Origin: Anaerococcus sp. mt242
Lineage (GTDB): Bacteria; Bacillota; Clostridia; Tissierellales; Peptoniphilaceae
Reading direction: 5' to 3'
Assembly (NCBI RefSeq): GCF_016798225.1
Contig: NZ_JAEUYX010000005.1
Coordinates: 1-64,000, forward strand
Length of the DNA: 64,000 bases
Shown here in pieces: positions 39,901-47,019 of the stretch (its first letter is position 1; each line of letters starts with the position of its first letter). The translations under genes and the position numbers were made by a program. The notes below the pieces were generated by a model that saw only the letters and a list, made by a program, of their open reading frames with translations, was not told the DNA's origin and ran no database searches.

Positions 39901-40044
39901 GGCGAAACCGCTAGGAGAGATTTCAAGATTGCTCTGCTCACTACCAGCATCATTTTTAATAGCGAAGGCAGTAGGGCCTAAATTTACAGTCACTAGGCTA
40001 ATGGCTAGGGCAAAGGATAAGATGTATTTTTTAAAATTTTTCAT
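37000..40044 (-). CDS. Large secreted papain-like (C1) protease with Big_2 and macroglobulin-like repeats
   Basis: A 1014-residue protein with signal peptide (1 to about 28), acidic prosegment, and a C1 domain with Gln128, Cys134 (NGSCWAF), His270 (ANHAVTIVGWDD) and Asn300 (VKNSWG). A beta domain follows (about 345-505), then a Big_2 domain (about 518-597; LTYASSNSYVASVSPDGEVR) and four MG2/carboxypeptidase-regulatory-like repeats (about 605-1010; for example VDVEITTPDGIVHKNSGTTK and LDIRVTGPNDFVYDIEKITD). The repeat tail differs from that of its neighbour, so only the protease half is paralogous. It is the first gene after the second pheromone cassette, a plausible but unproven target of that system, since RRNPP regulators often control secreted proteases. 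Confidence 0.88.
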   Translation of the reverse strand: MKNFKKYILSFALAISLVTVNLGPTAFAIKNDAGSEQSNLEISPSGFALDEDQLVDDLEIDQAPINPEFNRQETKEEAEKFGLNVDPLKIYTDYESLNNQLPNRQKASFIPAYYDLRNEGRVTPMRDQGPNGSCWAFASYGSAESVLLPRENTDFSEKNLRNTHGYDWGPKDGGTCQISAAYLSRWSGPITERDEPYHPYDFYSPNGLRPAKELEKAMYIPDVRNINDQRVLKEAIMDYGAAYTSVNGSEYYTNMYTMGHYNPGDGWANHAVTIVGWDDNYSASNFKWGAPGNGAWIVKNSWGSYWGSQGGYYYVSYYDAHIGKNNCIFVLKNKEANKSIWYHDYLGMTSNIGRGNIGWFSNVFGPANQNLEISEVGVFVPTNNVSYEVYVNTNIGGNSGFNNRVKVASGTLDFAGYQTIKFRPQQIPRGAYFAPIIKFTTPGYPYPIPVEKPIWGYSSRATASSGQSYISYDGYNWSDITNQMYNTNVCVKAFTKASGSSYIDEKPINNDKKVQDIELSQDYINLTIGGKEYIKANVLPKDATNKNLTYASSNSYVASVSPDGEVRALREGTATITVSATDGSGVSASVNVKVTKADNIPGNIFNVNVSLPKENIKLTQNLPLTVNVRDKYQRNLKNALVKVDLAGGSSKEAYTDQNGNFKVDLATDHIKDPGIYKLNVRVTGDSFEDFTSSYDVEITDEDVKDDKGDFALRLILKKEEYEIGERIPIKIITSLDKEPIGNSRVDVEITTPDGIVHKNSGTTKYNGITTYNYSPDAKAPAGEYKVKVSASNGNYKSSEETSFVVKEKDNSLKLSYTPDRQVYYYGDRASIRFTLKDADYRLMSNQKLDIRVTGPNDFVYDIEKITDYKGNASMYIQPDSTMKPGLYTVEVKAMDESSGKVDAKFDLDFIDPNNRPLSLEIIDLKDNYKARTRPTFTAHIKDEKNLNLRYAKVNFSLEDSNGKVLSRSSATTTYTGKLTFTGSVLNEGDYKLKVSVSRDSYKSINEEYTFKVSK

Positions 40045-40151
40045 AGATTCCTCATCATTAGGTATATAAAAGCCTATTTATTAGAAATAATGATATAAAA
40101 ATAATTTTGAAGTAAGGAGACAAATTCCTAGTAAAATAGTCTGGTATTTTC

Positions 40152-40186
40152 CCAAAAAGAGATAAAGACCAAAGTCTTTATCTATA
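40152..40186 (-). terminator. Terminator of the second pheromone gene
   Basis: Leftward AGATAAAGAC pairs perfectly with GTCTTTATCT around a 4-base loop and is followed by CTTTTT. Confidence 0.8.
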
Positions 40187-40209
40187 TAATGGCTAATTTT
40201 GTTATAAAG

Positions 40210-40422
40210 TTAATAAATAGAAATAGGTTCGATTTGAGAACCTGAGTTGCAAGCTGTGATTAATTCATGTGTTGGATCCTTGCTATAAATTGAAATAGGC
40301 TCAATTTGTGGTTTGCTTGCAAAAACATCTAAATTAGCTTGGTTTGGAAATCTTACCTTTGAAAAAACAGCAATACCAAAAACTAATATGGTACAAATTT
40401 TTCTTATATTTTTTCTTTTCAT
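40210..40422 (-). CDS. Secreted pheromone-like precursor with two QIEPISIY copies
   Basis: The frame opens at 40461 but GGAAG precedes the ATG at 40422, giving 70 residues. It has a basic start (MKRKNIRK), a hydrophobic core (ICTILVFGIAVF), a linker, then QIEPISIY followed by a 19-residue spacer and a second, C-terminal QIEPISIY. Both copies are preceded by a Ser-rich junction (SKPQ, SGSQ). Such duplicated mature sequences in a small exported precursor are a hallmark of processed signal peptides. PISIY is shared with the 37-residue peptide at 9013-9126. The gene lies between its presumed receptor and two secreted proteases. Processing protease and mature length are unknown. Confidence 0.78.
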   Translation of the reverse strand: MKRKNIRKICTILVFGIAVFSKVRFPNQANLDVFASKPQIEPISIYSKDPTHELITACNSGSQIEPISIY

Positions 40423-40443
40423 ATTTAACTTCCTTTCAACTAC

Positions 40444-40449
40444 ATTATA
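40444..40449 (-). promoter_or_regulatory. -10 element of the second pheromone gene
   Basis: A leftward TATAAT 21 bases before the ATG. The -35 position (40467-40472) reads GTTACT and lies inside the preceding terminator stem. This weak -35 suggests activator dependence, as for the first cassette. Confidence 0.45.
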
Positions 40450-40463
40450 TAAAAGATCCATAT

Positions 40464-40498
40464 AAAAGTAACCCCACAGTTTTGTGGGGTTACTTTTC
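40464..40498. terminator. Long perfect hairpin between regulator and pheromone gene
   Basis: AAAAGTAACCCCACA (40464-40478) and TGTGGGGTTACTTTT (40484-40498) are perfectly complementary over 15 bp. It covers the end of the regulator gene and works in either direction. Confidence 0.8.
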
Positions 40499-41389
40499 TG
40501 CTAGGATACTACTTACACTTTGATTAATAATTATTTTCAATTCTGGTTTTTTTAGTAAATCACATAGGATGAGGGATTTTTCTATGTCTTCTTTGTAGGA
40601 TTTTTTATTAAACTTAAACTTGCTGATACCTAGTAAATAGTAAATTAAAATTATTCTCTTATAGTTATTTGTCTTAGAGCTTAGATCTATCGCCTTTTGG
40701 CAAGTTTCTATGGCTTCATTGTAAGATTTTTGCATATAATTATACTTTGCAAGATTATATAGGATATCTATGTAGTTATTATCATTGATATCGACATTTT
40801 CTAATAGGTAGGTTAAAATCGCCCTAGAATTTTCCTTAGCATTGCTGTAATAATAATATTCTGATAATTTTATTAAGATACGTTTTTCTATATCACAATA
40901 TGTATTATTAATGTCTTCATTAAGAGACTTGCCATTAATTTCTAGGGCCTTTAATAGACAATCTCTAAATTTTAAGTAATCTTTATTGATATCTTTTTCG
41001 TAGATGCCTTGGTAGTATAGGATATATTGCATAAGTTTTGTTTGATAGGATGCTGAGGTAAAGTCTTTTAAGCTTTCAAGCCTTTCGATATTAGTATGTA
41101 AATTGCTTAAGGATAAGTTTTCTAAATCATTGTCTATAGCCTTTATTTGTTCATTGATTAGATGCCAAGAAGACCCACAATCATCCATTAGGATGATTTC
41201 AAAATCTATACCTAAAACTTCTAGAATTTGCAAAAAATTATCCATCCTTGGGTTATTATGGTTATTTTCTATTCTACGCAAGCTCTCCTCAGATATGCCA
41301 ACCATATCAGCCAAACTTTTTTGGGAAAGCTTTCTATTTTTCCTAATCCTTTTAATTTCACTGCCTATAAAACTATAATCATAAGACAT
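40490..41389 (-). CDS. RRNPP-type XRE-TPR transcriptional regulator (peptide receptor candidate)
   Basis: A 299-residue protein behind AGGAGG. Residues 1-65 form an XRE helix-turn-helix (IGSEIKRIRKNRKLSQKSLA, then ISEESLRRIENNHNNPRMDN). Residues 70-299 are TPR-like helices with the same aromatic landmarks as its paralog (ILYYQGIYEKD, LIKLSEYYYYSNAKENSRAI, YNLAKYNYMQKSYNEAI, IYYLLGISKFKF). Strong similarity to the product of 9204-10103 runs the whole length, including GSSW after the DNA-binding domain. That both receptors stand next to PISIY peptides is good evidence for a receptor-ligand pair. It probably regulates its pheromone gene and perhaps the downstream proteases or CAMP-like genes. 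Confidence 0.83.
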   Translation of the reverse strand: MSYDYSFIGSEIKRIRKNRKLSQKSLADMVGISEESLRRIENNHNNPRMDNFLQILEVLGIDFEIILMDDCGSSWHLINEQIKAIDNDLENLSLSNLHTNIERLESLKDFTSASYQTKLMQYILYYQGIYEKDINKDYLKFRDCLLKALEINGKSLNEDINNTYCDIEKRILIKLSEYYYYSNAKENSRAILTYLLENVDINDNNYIDILYNLAKYNYMQKSYNEAIETCQKAIDLSSKTNNYKRIILIYYLLGISKFKFNKKSYKEDIEKSLILCDLLKKPELKIIINQSVSSILAEK

Positions 41390-41545
41390 CCGCCCCTCCT
41401 TTTTAAGCTATATCTTATAGTATAGTACTTTAATCATCATTATCTTACCGATATCAAACGTTTTTACAAATAATCCATCAAAGTATTTAATCCGTCATAT
41501 AAATTTGTTACATTTTTATAATTAATCATTTACAAATTTAGGATG

Positions 41546-41618
41546 AAAAAACCACATCATAGTTTTCCTCTTAAAAGTCTAATAATACAATTTCAAGGCT
41601 AACTATTCTGATGTGGGC
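41546..41618 (-). terminator. Terminator of the ABC exporter operon
   Basis: Leftward CCACATCA and ATAGTT pair with AACTAT and GATGTGG around a large loop, followed by TTTTTT. Confidence 0.55.
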
Positions 41619-41636
41619 TTATCTTATATTATTTTA

Positions 41637-42308
41637 TTAAAATATTTCAAAATATGTTTTTTTAAGATTTTCATCTAGTAACCTTAATTTATTATTTAAT
41701 ATGATATACATCCTATCTGTAAGCTTTTCCAAATACTCATGCTGGTGGGAGCTCATCAATATAGTTTTGTTTTGCTCTTTAAGTTTTTTTATTATATTAA
41801 TAACATCTATATTTGACTTAAAGTCAAGAGCATTAAAAGGCTCATCTAGAAATATTAGGTCTTGACCTTCCATTATTGCTTGGCATATTCCAAGCTTTTG
41901 CTTCATACCCTGAGAATAGTTTTTAACTTTGGTCTTATCATTAGGGTTTAATCCCACGCTTAACATAGATTCTTTAATCTGATCATCTGTGATTAAGTTT
42001 TTTATATCTGCTAGCATTTTAAGATTTGTAAAGCCATCATAAAACTCTATATATCCTGGTTGGTTTACAAAGTAACCTATGTTTTCTGGAAAATCTAAGT
42101 TTTTACCTACTCTTTTTCCATTAACAAGTATCTGGCCACTATCATAATCTTCTATACCCGCTAGCATCTTAAATAGTACACTCTTTCCTGTACCATTACT
42201 TCCTACTATACCTATACATTCTCCTTTATTTATAGTAAATGATACATCTTCATAAAGGACTTTAGTTCCAAACTTCTTAGTTATATTATTTACTTTAATT
42301 GTTTCCAT
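41637..42308 (-). CDS. ABC transporter ATPase
   Basis: A 223-residue ATPase with Walker A GSNGTGKSVL, Q-loop GYFVNQPGYIEFY, signature YSQGMKQKLGIC, Walker B DLIFLDEPFNALD and H-loop MSSHQHEY. The SQGMKQK signature is characteristic of ABC-2 type exporters for antimicrobial peptides, lipids or drug resistance (family knowledge). Its start overlaps the permease gene by 14 bases. The operon also contains a second membrane protein and, at its head, a broken secreted-peptide gene. It therefore probably drove export of, or immunity to, that peptide. Confidence 0.82.
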   Translation of the reverse strand: METIKVNNITKKFGTKVLYEDVSFTINKGECIGIVGSNGTGKSVLFKMLAGIEDYDSGQILVNGKRVGKNLDFPENIGYFVNQPGYIEFYDGFTNLKMLADIKNLITDDQIKESMLSVGLNPNDKTKVKNYSQGMKQKLGICQAIMEGQDLIFLDEPFNALDFKSNIDVINIIKKLKEQNKTILMSSHQHEYLEKLTDRMYIILNNKLRLLDENLKKTYFEIF

Positions 42309-43818
42309 ACTTATAACCCCTATTACGTTTTAAAATTGCTAATGCTAAATATAATAATACTGCTAATAACTCAATATAAATCACCCAGTTAATTCCACCT
42401 TCTTCCAACAAATTCACTATCCCGTAGTTAAATTTAAACAGGTCATAGGAAGCTAGGAAAAAGAAAATGAACTTACTTAGTAGGATTATAACCATCGAAA
42501 ATATTTCCCCTATAAGGGATGATAGGATATAAAATACTCCAAAACAAAAGAGAAGATTTATAGCAAATCCTAAATTATATTTACTCAATATACCTATATC
42601 AAAAACCATTCCATACATTTCTCTAAGAAAACTAGTGTTTAGCTTAGATGATTGTCCTACAAAAAAGCATGCATAATTTATCAAAATTACTATTGCTATA
42701 TAAAATACAATATAGGAAAAATGGATTTTTCTTATATTGTATTTAAAATTTTCCTTATTTTTAAACCTTATAAGCAAGGGCTCGTTAAAGTAATTCCTAA
42801 ATCTGCTCTTAGATATACCAAGTATAAATATAGGACTAGTATTTATTATAGTCAAAGACAACCAAGATATAAAAGAATTCTCACTAGTAGAACTTCCAAA
42901 CATGGTAAGTAGGGCCAGGTCTCTTATACTAAAGTCTATATTTCCTATATTTTTTATATAATTTAGCAAATATATAGCTAAAAGTACTATAAAACTTATA
43001 GATATATCTTTTCTATTTATTATCAGTTCTTTAAAAGATTTATTAGTCTTTGCTAGTGGCCTTAGCCTAACTACAGTAGAAAAAATAAGCAATATCCCCG
43101 TAACTATCACTAGTATAAATTTAAATAAACCATTTACCATTAGTCCATGGTGGAGCAGGATATAGTTATTAAAAAATAAAATAGGAATTTTGGTTTTTAA
43201 GCCAGTTTTAAAACCTATATATGTAAGTATATATATGATAATAGCTGCTATAATTGTATTTTTGTAGCCCCTAGACTGGTTAACCTTAGTTAGTAGGGCA
43301 TACAATACTGTAAAACCAAATATATAATATATGCTAGCTATAATTACAGAAAAAATTATATTATCAAAGATATTTATATAACTATTATATAATTCGGCTA
43401 TTTCACTGTATCCTTCTACTACTATAGGACTTAAACTAGCTTTAGTATTGAAGTTTAAAGCTCCTATTACTAAAAGTATAAGTATGTGGGCTAAAAGATA
43501 TAAACTTATAAAGACTAGAAAATATCTTATCTTACTTAAATTGTAGGAAAAGATATTTTTATATCTGACTTGCTCAGCATAGTTTATGTCCTTGATATCT
43601 CTTGAAATTATTACAAGTATAGAAATTATCATGCAATACAAAACATAATAATGGTCTGATAGATTTAAAAGTATAAAATCCCACATACTGATATGGTATT
43701 GCTGGTAAGTAGAAATATTAGATCCTGCTATAAAGCATAGTACTATAAAATCTAAAAGTAATATAAGGTAATTTTCTTTGATTTTTGCAAGTATTATATC
43801 TTTATTCATTTTTTTCAT
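42295..43818 (-). CDS. Multi-pass membrane permease of an ABC-2-type exporter
   Basis: A 507-residue protein with about twelve hydrophobic segments and short charged loops, start behind AAGGT. It is rich in Ile, Leu, Tyr and Phe with no soluble domain of note. It overlaps the ATPase gene, so the two form one transporter. The length suggests a fused or duplicated permease, since helices fall into two roughly equal groups (about residues 15-250 and 275-500). I recognise no named family. Some bacteriocin-associated membrane proteins have this size, which fits the neighbouring broken peptide gene, but that link is an inference. Confidence 0.65.
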   Translation of the reverse strand: MKKMNKDIILAKIKENYLILLLDFIVLCFIAGSNISTYQQYHISMWDFILLNLSDHYYVLYCMIISILVIISRDIKDINYAEQVRYKNIFSYNLSKIRYFLVFISLYLLAHILILLVIGALNFNTKASLSPIVVEGYSEIAELYNSYINIFDNIIFSVIIASIYYIFGFTVLYALLTKVNQSRGYKNTIIAAIIIYILTYIGFKTGLKTKIPILFFNNYILLHHGLMVNGLFKFILVIVTGILLIFSTVVRLRPLAKTNKSFKELIINRKDISISFIVLLAIYLLNYIKNIGNIDFSIRDLALLTMFGSSTSENSFISWLSLTIINTSPIFILGISKSRFRNYFNEPLLIRFKNKENFKYNIRKIHFSYIVFYIAIVILINYACFFVGQSSKLNTSFLREMYGMVFDIGILSKYNLGFAINLLFCFGVFYILSSLIGEIFSMVIILLSKFIFFFLASYDLFKFNYGIVNLLEEGGINWVIYIELLAVLLYLALAILKRNRGYKYGNN

Positions 43819-43887
43819 ACCTTAACCTTAACAGGCGGTAAGTTAGGTATATAACTAATGAGTATACCAATATCCCAATAATTATAT

Positions 43888-44553
43888 TTATAGGTTCATA
43901 AAACTTTCATCTAGCCTATGTAATATCAAGGCTGTCGTAAAACTAAATTGAGGTATTCTAAGAACACCTGTTATAAAGTTTTCTAGCACACTGTATATGA
44001 AGGGACCTAGTAAAACTAGGAACAAATTCCCAGAATAAAGGGAAATCACCTGGCCAAATAAGCAAATAAGTGTAGCTACAAAAGCTTTGTATAAGGACCA
44101 TATGATCCCAAATATAAGGGGACTATTCATCTGCAAATTCCCTAAAAGAAAGCCATCATAGGATGGTTTGCTAAATTCTTGGCTTATACTTGCTATATTG
44201 ACAGAAAAAACTATAGCTAATAGATTAGCTACAAATACCATTACAAAACAGCTTATTAAAGATGATAGTATGTAGTAAGTTATGTATTTTTTCTTTGAAA
44301 TCCTCACTCCAGCATAGTCTATAAAACCATTTTTAACTATATGGTAGGAATAAAAAGAAAAAGGAATGGTTACTAAGAGTGGCAAAAAGAAATCCACCGG
44401 AGAAGATCCATATACATATGGGTCTATAGGATAATAGATTATAGAATTGCCATTATAAATATAAATAAGTACAAATAAAGCCAGCACATATATAGCTGTA
44501 GTTATTAAACTTGTTATTAATTTTTCTTTAATAAATTTTTTTAGTATATTCAT
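43888..44553 (-). CDS. Membrane protein of the ABC exporter operon
   Basis: A 221-residue protein with six hydrophobic segments, beginning with a short basic sequence (MNILKKFIKEKLITSLITTA) and including a small polar loop with DPYVYGSSPVDFF. The arrangement resembles ABC-2 membrane subunits. It precedes the 507-residue permease by about 70 bases on the same strand and follows the pseudogene for a secreted protein. It has only a weak ribosome site. Likely a second permease subunit or an immunity protein. Confidence 0.6.
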   Translation of the reverse strand: MNILKKFIKEKLITSLITTAIYVLALFVLIYIYNGNSIIYYPIDPYVYGSSPVDFFLPLLVTIPFSFYSYHIVKNGFIDYAGVRISKKKYITYYILSSLISCFVMVFVANLLAIVFSVNIASISQEFSKPSYDGFLLGNLQMNSPLIFGIIWSLYKAFVATLICLFGQVISLYSGNLFLVLLGPFIYSVLENFITGVLRIPQFSFTTALILHRLDESFMNL

Positions 44554-44564
44554 AGTTTTATTAA

Positions 44565-44603
44565 CTAAAATAGCTTAGCATTACACTAAGCTATTTTATT
44601 TTT
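44565..44603. terminator. Terminator after the broken secreted-protein gene
   Basis: AAAATAGCTTAG pairs perfectly with CTAAGCTATTTT around a 7-base loop. T residues follow on both strands, so it works in both directions. Confidence 0.7.
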
Positions 44604-44618
44604 CCTTAATTTATAAAT

Positions 44619-45007
44619 TTAGTTACTTCTCCAAGACCCTGAAACTTGAACAGCTACCGGTGTATCAAAATCATTTAAAAATTGTAGTCTTATTTTATCC
44701 CTTTTTTATGATTTACATTTCCATCTACATCACGATTTGATCCACTTTTTACATTCCTTGACCACACTCCTGCAGTTCCATTACTTTCTTGTATTCTAAC
44801 ATCTACTAAATATCCACCACCTACAGAATAAAAAGATAAATTTCCATTAGCTCCTGAAGTAGCTTCTGTTTGATAGACAGTATATTCGTTTCTATTAAAT
44901 CTGCCTACAGTAGTGTTGTATCCTGAATAAGATGTACCTGCAAATACCATCGTTGTTCCTGGTAAAACTGGAAGTGCAGTAACAAATACAACTTTAGAAA
45001 TATAATT
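44619..45007 (-). pseudogene. Secreted small protein, frameshifted and without a start
   Basis: An 86-codon frame starts at an ATG at 44950, but the in-frame sequence just upstream is a hydrophobic stretch (KVVFVTALPVLPGTTMVFA) that reads like the rest of a signal peptide, without a start codon before stops at 45008 and 45020. The middle is polar and aromatic (NEYTVYQTEATSGANGNL, SNGTAGVWSRNVKSGSN). It ends with a stop shortly after a run of six A and three G near 44699-44708. In the next frame the natural continuation follows (IRLQFLNDFDTPVAVQVSGS, then a WRSN ending). Adding one base in that run restores a product of about 110 residues. Probably a lost bacteriocin-like exported protein served by the exporter genes that follow. 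Confidence 0.6.
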
Positions 45008-45129
45008 CTAAGTCTGATTTTAAGTCACGCTTTATGGAGTCACTTTATTTTGTAGGGTTTATGAGTTTTTATTTAATTGTTTATAAACTTAAATTTATTT
45101 ATAATATAAATTTAAAATAAAGTTATAAA

Positions 45130-46296
45130 CTATTTGTTTTTATATCCAATGTATGTAGAATCTGTAGTACTTATAACTAATTTATCAGCTATAATAGATA
45201 AATCTCTACCAACAGTCGATATATTGTTGAGTTGATAATTCTCATTGTTATCTTCTAAATCTATGATGTAATGAGTACCCAAACCATCTTTAATAAGTAA
45301 ATAATCTTTATTATCTTTATTTAAAATAGTCAAATCAATAAGTCTTTCTATAGGATTGTCCTTAAGAGAATAAAGAAGATTAAAATTATCATCATATATT
45401 TCTAAAAGTTCCTCATCTTCATTAAATGGTTTATGATGGCAAATAATATAAGAACCTAACTTTTCTATATAGTCATAATTGCTATCTCCAATATCTACTA
45501 TTTTACTAGGATTTGATAAATATATTAACTTATTTGCATGGGGCTTATCCTCTCTAAAATATTGATTATTATATGTCGATAACTGATAAACTATTTGATC
45601 ATCTTGTTTTGATATAAGAGTAATTATATCACCTTTATATTTATTATCTTTTTTTGTAAAATCATATTCCTTTAAATTAGAAAAACTATAATCATCTAAA
45701 TTAATCATCCCAAGGACAGATTTTCCATCCATTGTATCTGATGAATAATAAAGTTTATTGTTATCATATACAAACAGAGGTTCTAAATAATTAATATTAT
45801 CTAAAAGGATATTTTCTTGAATATTTCCATTAGTATCCAGGCTATGTAGCTCCAAATTTGAGGTATTTGAATCATCTATTGGTGTTGTAAGTGTATTAAG
45901 CTTTTTTTTATAAACATACCAAGCTGTTGACGGACTATCAGGAAACTTTTTTTCATCATATTTATTAATATCAACAAGATTACCATCTTGGTCTTCTATA
46001 ACTCCATCTACAATCTCATCATTTTTTTCAAACTTAATATTGAATTTTTCAAAAAAACTTATAATATCTTCAGTGGACTTATCGTCAAACTGTAATACTT
46101 CAAGTTTTGGATTTTGTGCATCCTTTTTATTTGGAATAATAGTTACTTTCTGAGCTTTCTTATTTTTTTTATCATCTATTTTTTGACTTGTATCTTCTTG
46201 ATTGTTCTTATTTTCAATAGATTTCTCATTAGTTTCATTAGAGCAAGAAGATAGTAAAAATACTATCATTATAATACTTAGTATCTTGGATAACAT
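45130..46296 (-). CDS. Lipoprotein of unknown function, beta-rich
   Basis: A 388-residue lipoprotein behind AAGGAG with signal MLSKILSIIMIVFLLSSC (lipid Cys at 18). An Asn/Lys/Asp-rich linker follows, then a beta-rich region with repeated aromatic-aspartate turns (PLFVYDNNKLYYSSDTMDGK, DDQIVYQLSTYNNQY, KLVISTTDSTYIGYK), which may form a propeller-like fold. I recognise no family. It is strongly A+T-rich, like its neighbours. A hairpin of 89 bases lies immediately upstream. It may be co-transcribed with the two secreted proteins at 46431-47730. Confidence 0.55.
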   Translation of the reverse strand: MLSKILSIIMIVFLLSSCSNETNEKSIENKNNQEDTSQKIDDKKNKKAQKVTIIPNKKDAQNPKLEVLQFDDKSTEDIISFFEKFNIKFEKNDEIVDGVIEDQDGNLVDINKYDEKKFPDSPSTAWYVYKKKLNTLTTPIDDSNTSNLELHSLDTNGNIQENILLDNINYLEPLFVYDNNKLYYSSDTMDGKSVLGMINLDDYSFSNLKEYDFTKKDNKYKGDIITLISKQDDQIVYQLSTYNNQYFREDKPHANKLIYLSNPSKIVDIGDSNYDYIEKLGSYIICHHKPFNEDEELLEIYDDNFNLLYSLKDNPIERLIDLTILNKDNKDYLLIKDGLGTHYIIDLEDNNENYQLNNISTVGRDLSIIADKLVISTTDSTYIGYKNK

Positions 46297-46312
46297 ATTG
46301 GTCTCCTTATTA

Positions 46313-46401
46313 AAATTGGCTATTACACAAACAAAGAGTTATCAATGTTGCTTTGTGAATGTGCCACATTAAAATTCTATTTGTTTTGCAATAGCCAATT
46401 T
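46313..46401. repeat. 89-bp imperfect palindrome
   Basis: AAATTGGCTATT (46313-46324) is exactly complementary to AATAGCCAATTT (46390-46401). Internal segments AACAAA and AATGT also pair with TTTGTT and ACATT. It sits just upstream of the lipoprotein ribosome site. It may be a MITE-like element or an mRNA hairpin between two genes of an operon. Confidence 0.45.
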
Positions 46402-46430
46402 ATACTTTTAAATCTTTAAAATACTAAAAG

Positions 46431-46967
46431 CTAATTATCTATCCTTATTTTTTTAAATTTTAAATCCTCACTGTCGATCATATCTAAGGTTTCTTTTTCA
46501 GTGTAGTCTTCATCTACTAGTCCTAAATGATCAAAATATAAACGGACTTCTTGAAGACTGATTATAGTATCTTCATAAACTTTAACCCAGGTTTCTTTAT
46601 TAATACTTCCAAAAACTGGATCAGTTAAATTTTTAACCTCTTTCCACCTATCCATGTGTTCGAGTCCATACTTATACCATCTTATAGCTAGTCTATAAGT
46701 TGAATTATAAAGTTTTATAAGCTCTTTTATATTAGTATCTTCTAAAATTTCTTTTTTTTCTTCTTGATTTAATTTCCCAGATAAAGATTCGCCATAAGGA
46801 TTTTTTTGTAATCCCTTAGTCGAAGAAATAGTTTTTACGGGCATGATATAAAGACCATCTTCATATCCAATATCATCACTTACTTCTTCTGCTTTATCAG
46901 CAAAAGTACTAATGTTTGGACTTACTAATATAACGAGTAATGTAAAAATAAATAATTTTTTTTTCAT
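46431..46967 (-). CDS. Small secreted protein of unknown function
   Basis: The frame opens at 46997, but AAAAGGAGAA precedes the ATG at 46967, giving 178 residues. The signal peptide is KKKLFIFTLLVILVSPNIS with cleavage near TFA. The mature protein is acidic and helical. The visible segments are EILEDTNIKELIKLYNSTYR, LAIRWYKYGLEHMDRWKEV and TIISLQEVRLYFDHLGLVDE. I recognise no domain. It follows the C39-like protease gene by about 50 bases, in one operon, and could be its partner or propeptide-like inhibitor, which is only a guess from position. Confidence 0.5.
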   Translation of the reverse strand: MKKKLFIFTLLVILVSPNISTFADKAEEVSDDIGYEDGLYIMPVKTISSTKGLQKNPYGESLSGKLNQEEKKEILEDTNIKELIKLYNSTYRLAIRWYKYGLEHMDRWKEVKNLTDPVFGSINKETWVKVYEDTIISLQEVRLYFDHLGLVDEDYTEKETLDMIDSEDLKFKKIRIDN

Positions 46968-47019
46968 AGATTCTCCTTTTATATAGAAAAAATCCAATTC
47001 ATTAACTATACTTTAAAAA

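Noticed and set aside
40210..40330. CRISPR-like repeats
   Set aside because: The two similar 24-base stretches encode the repeated QIEPISIY and differ at synonymous positions. There are only two, in a coding frame.
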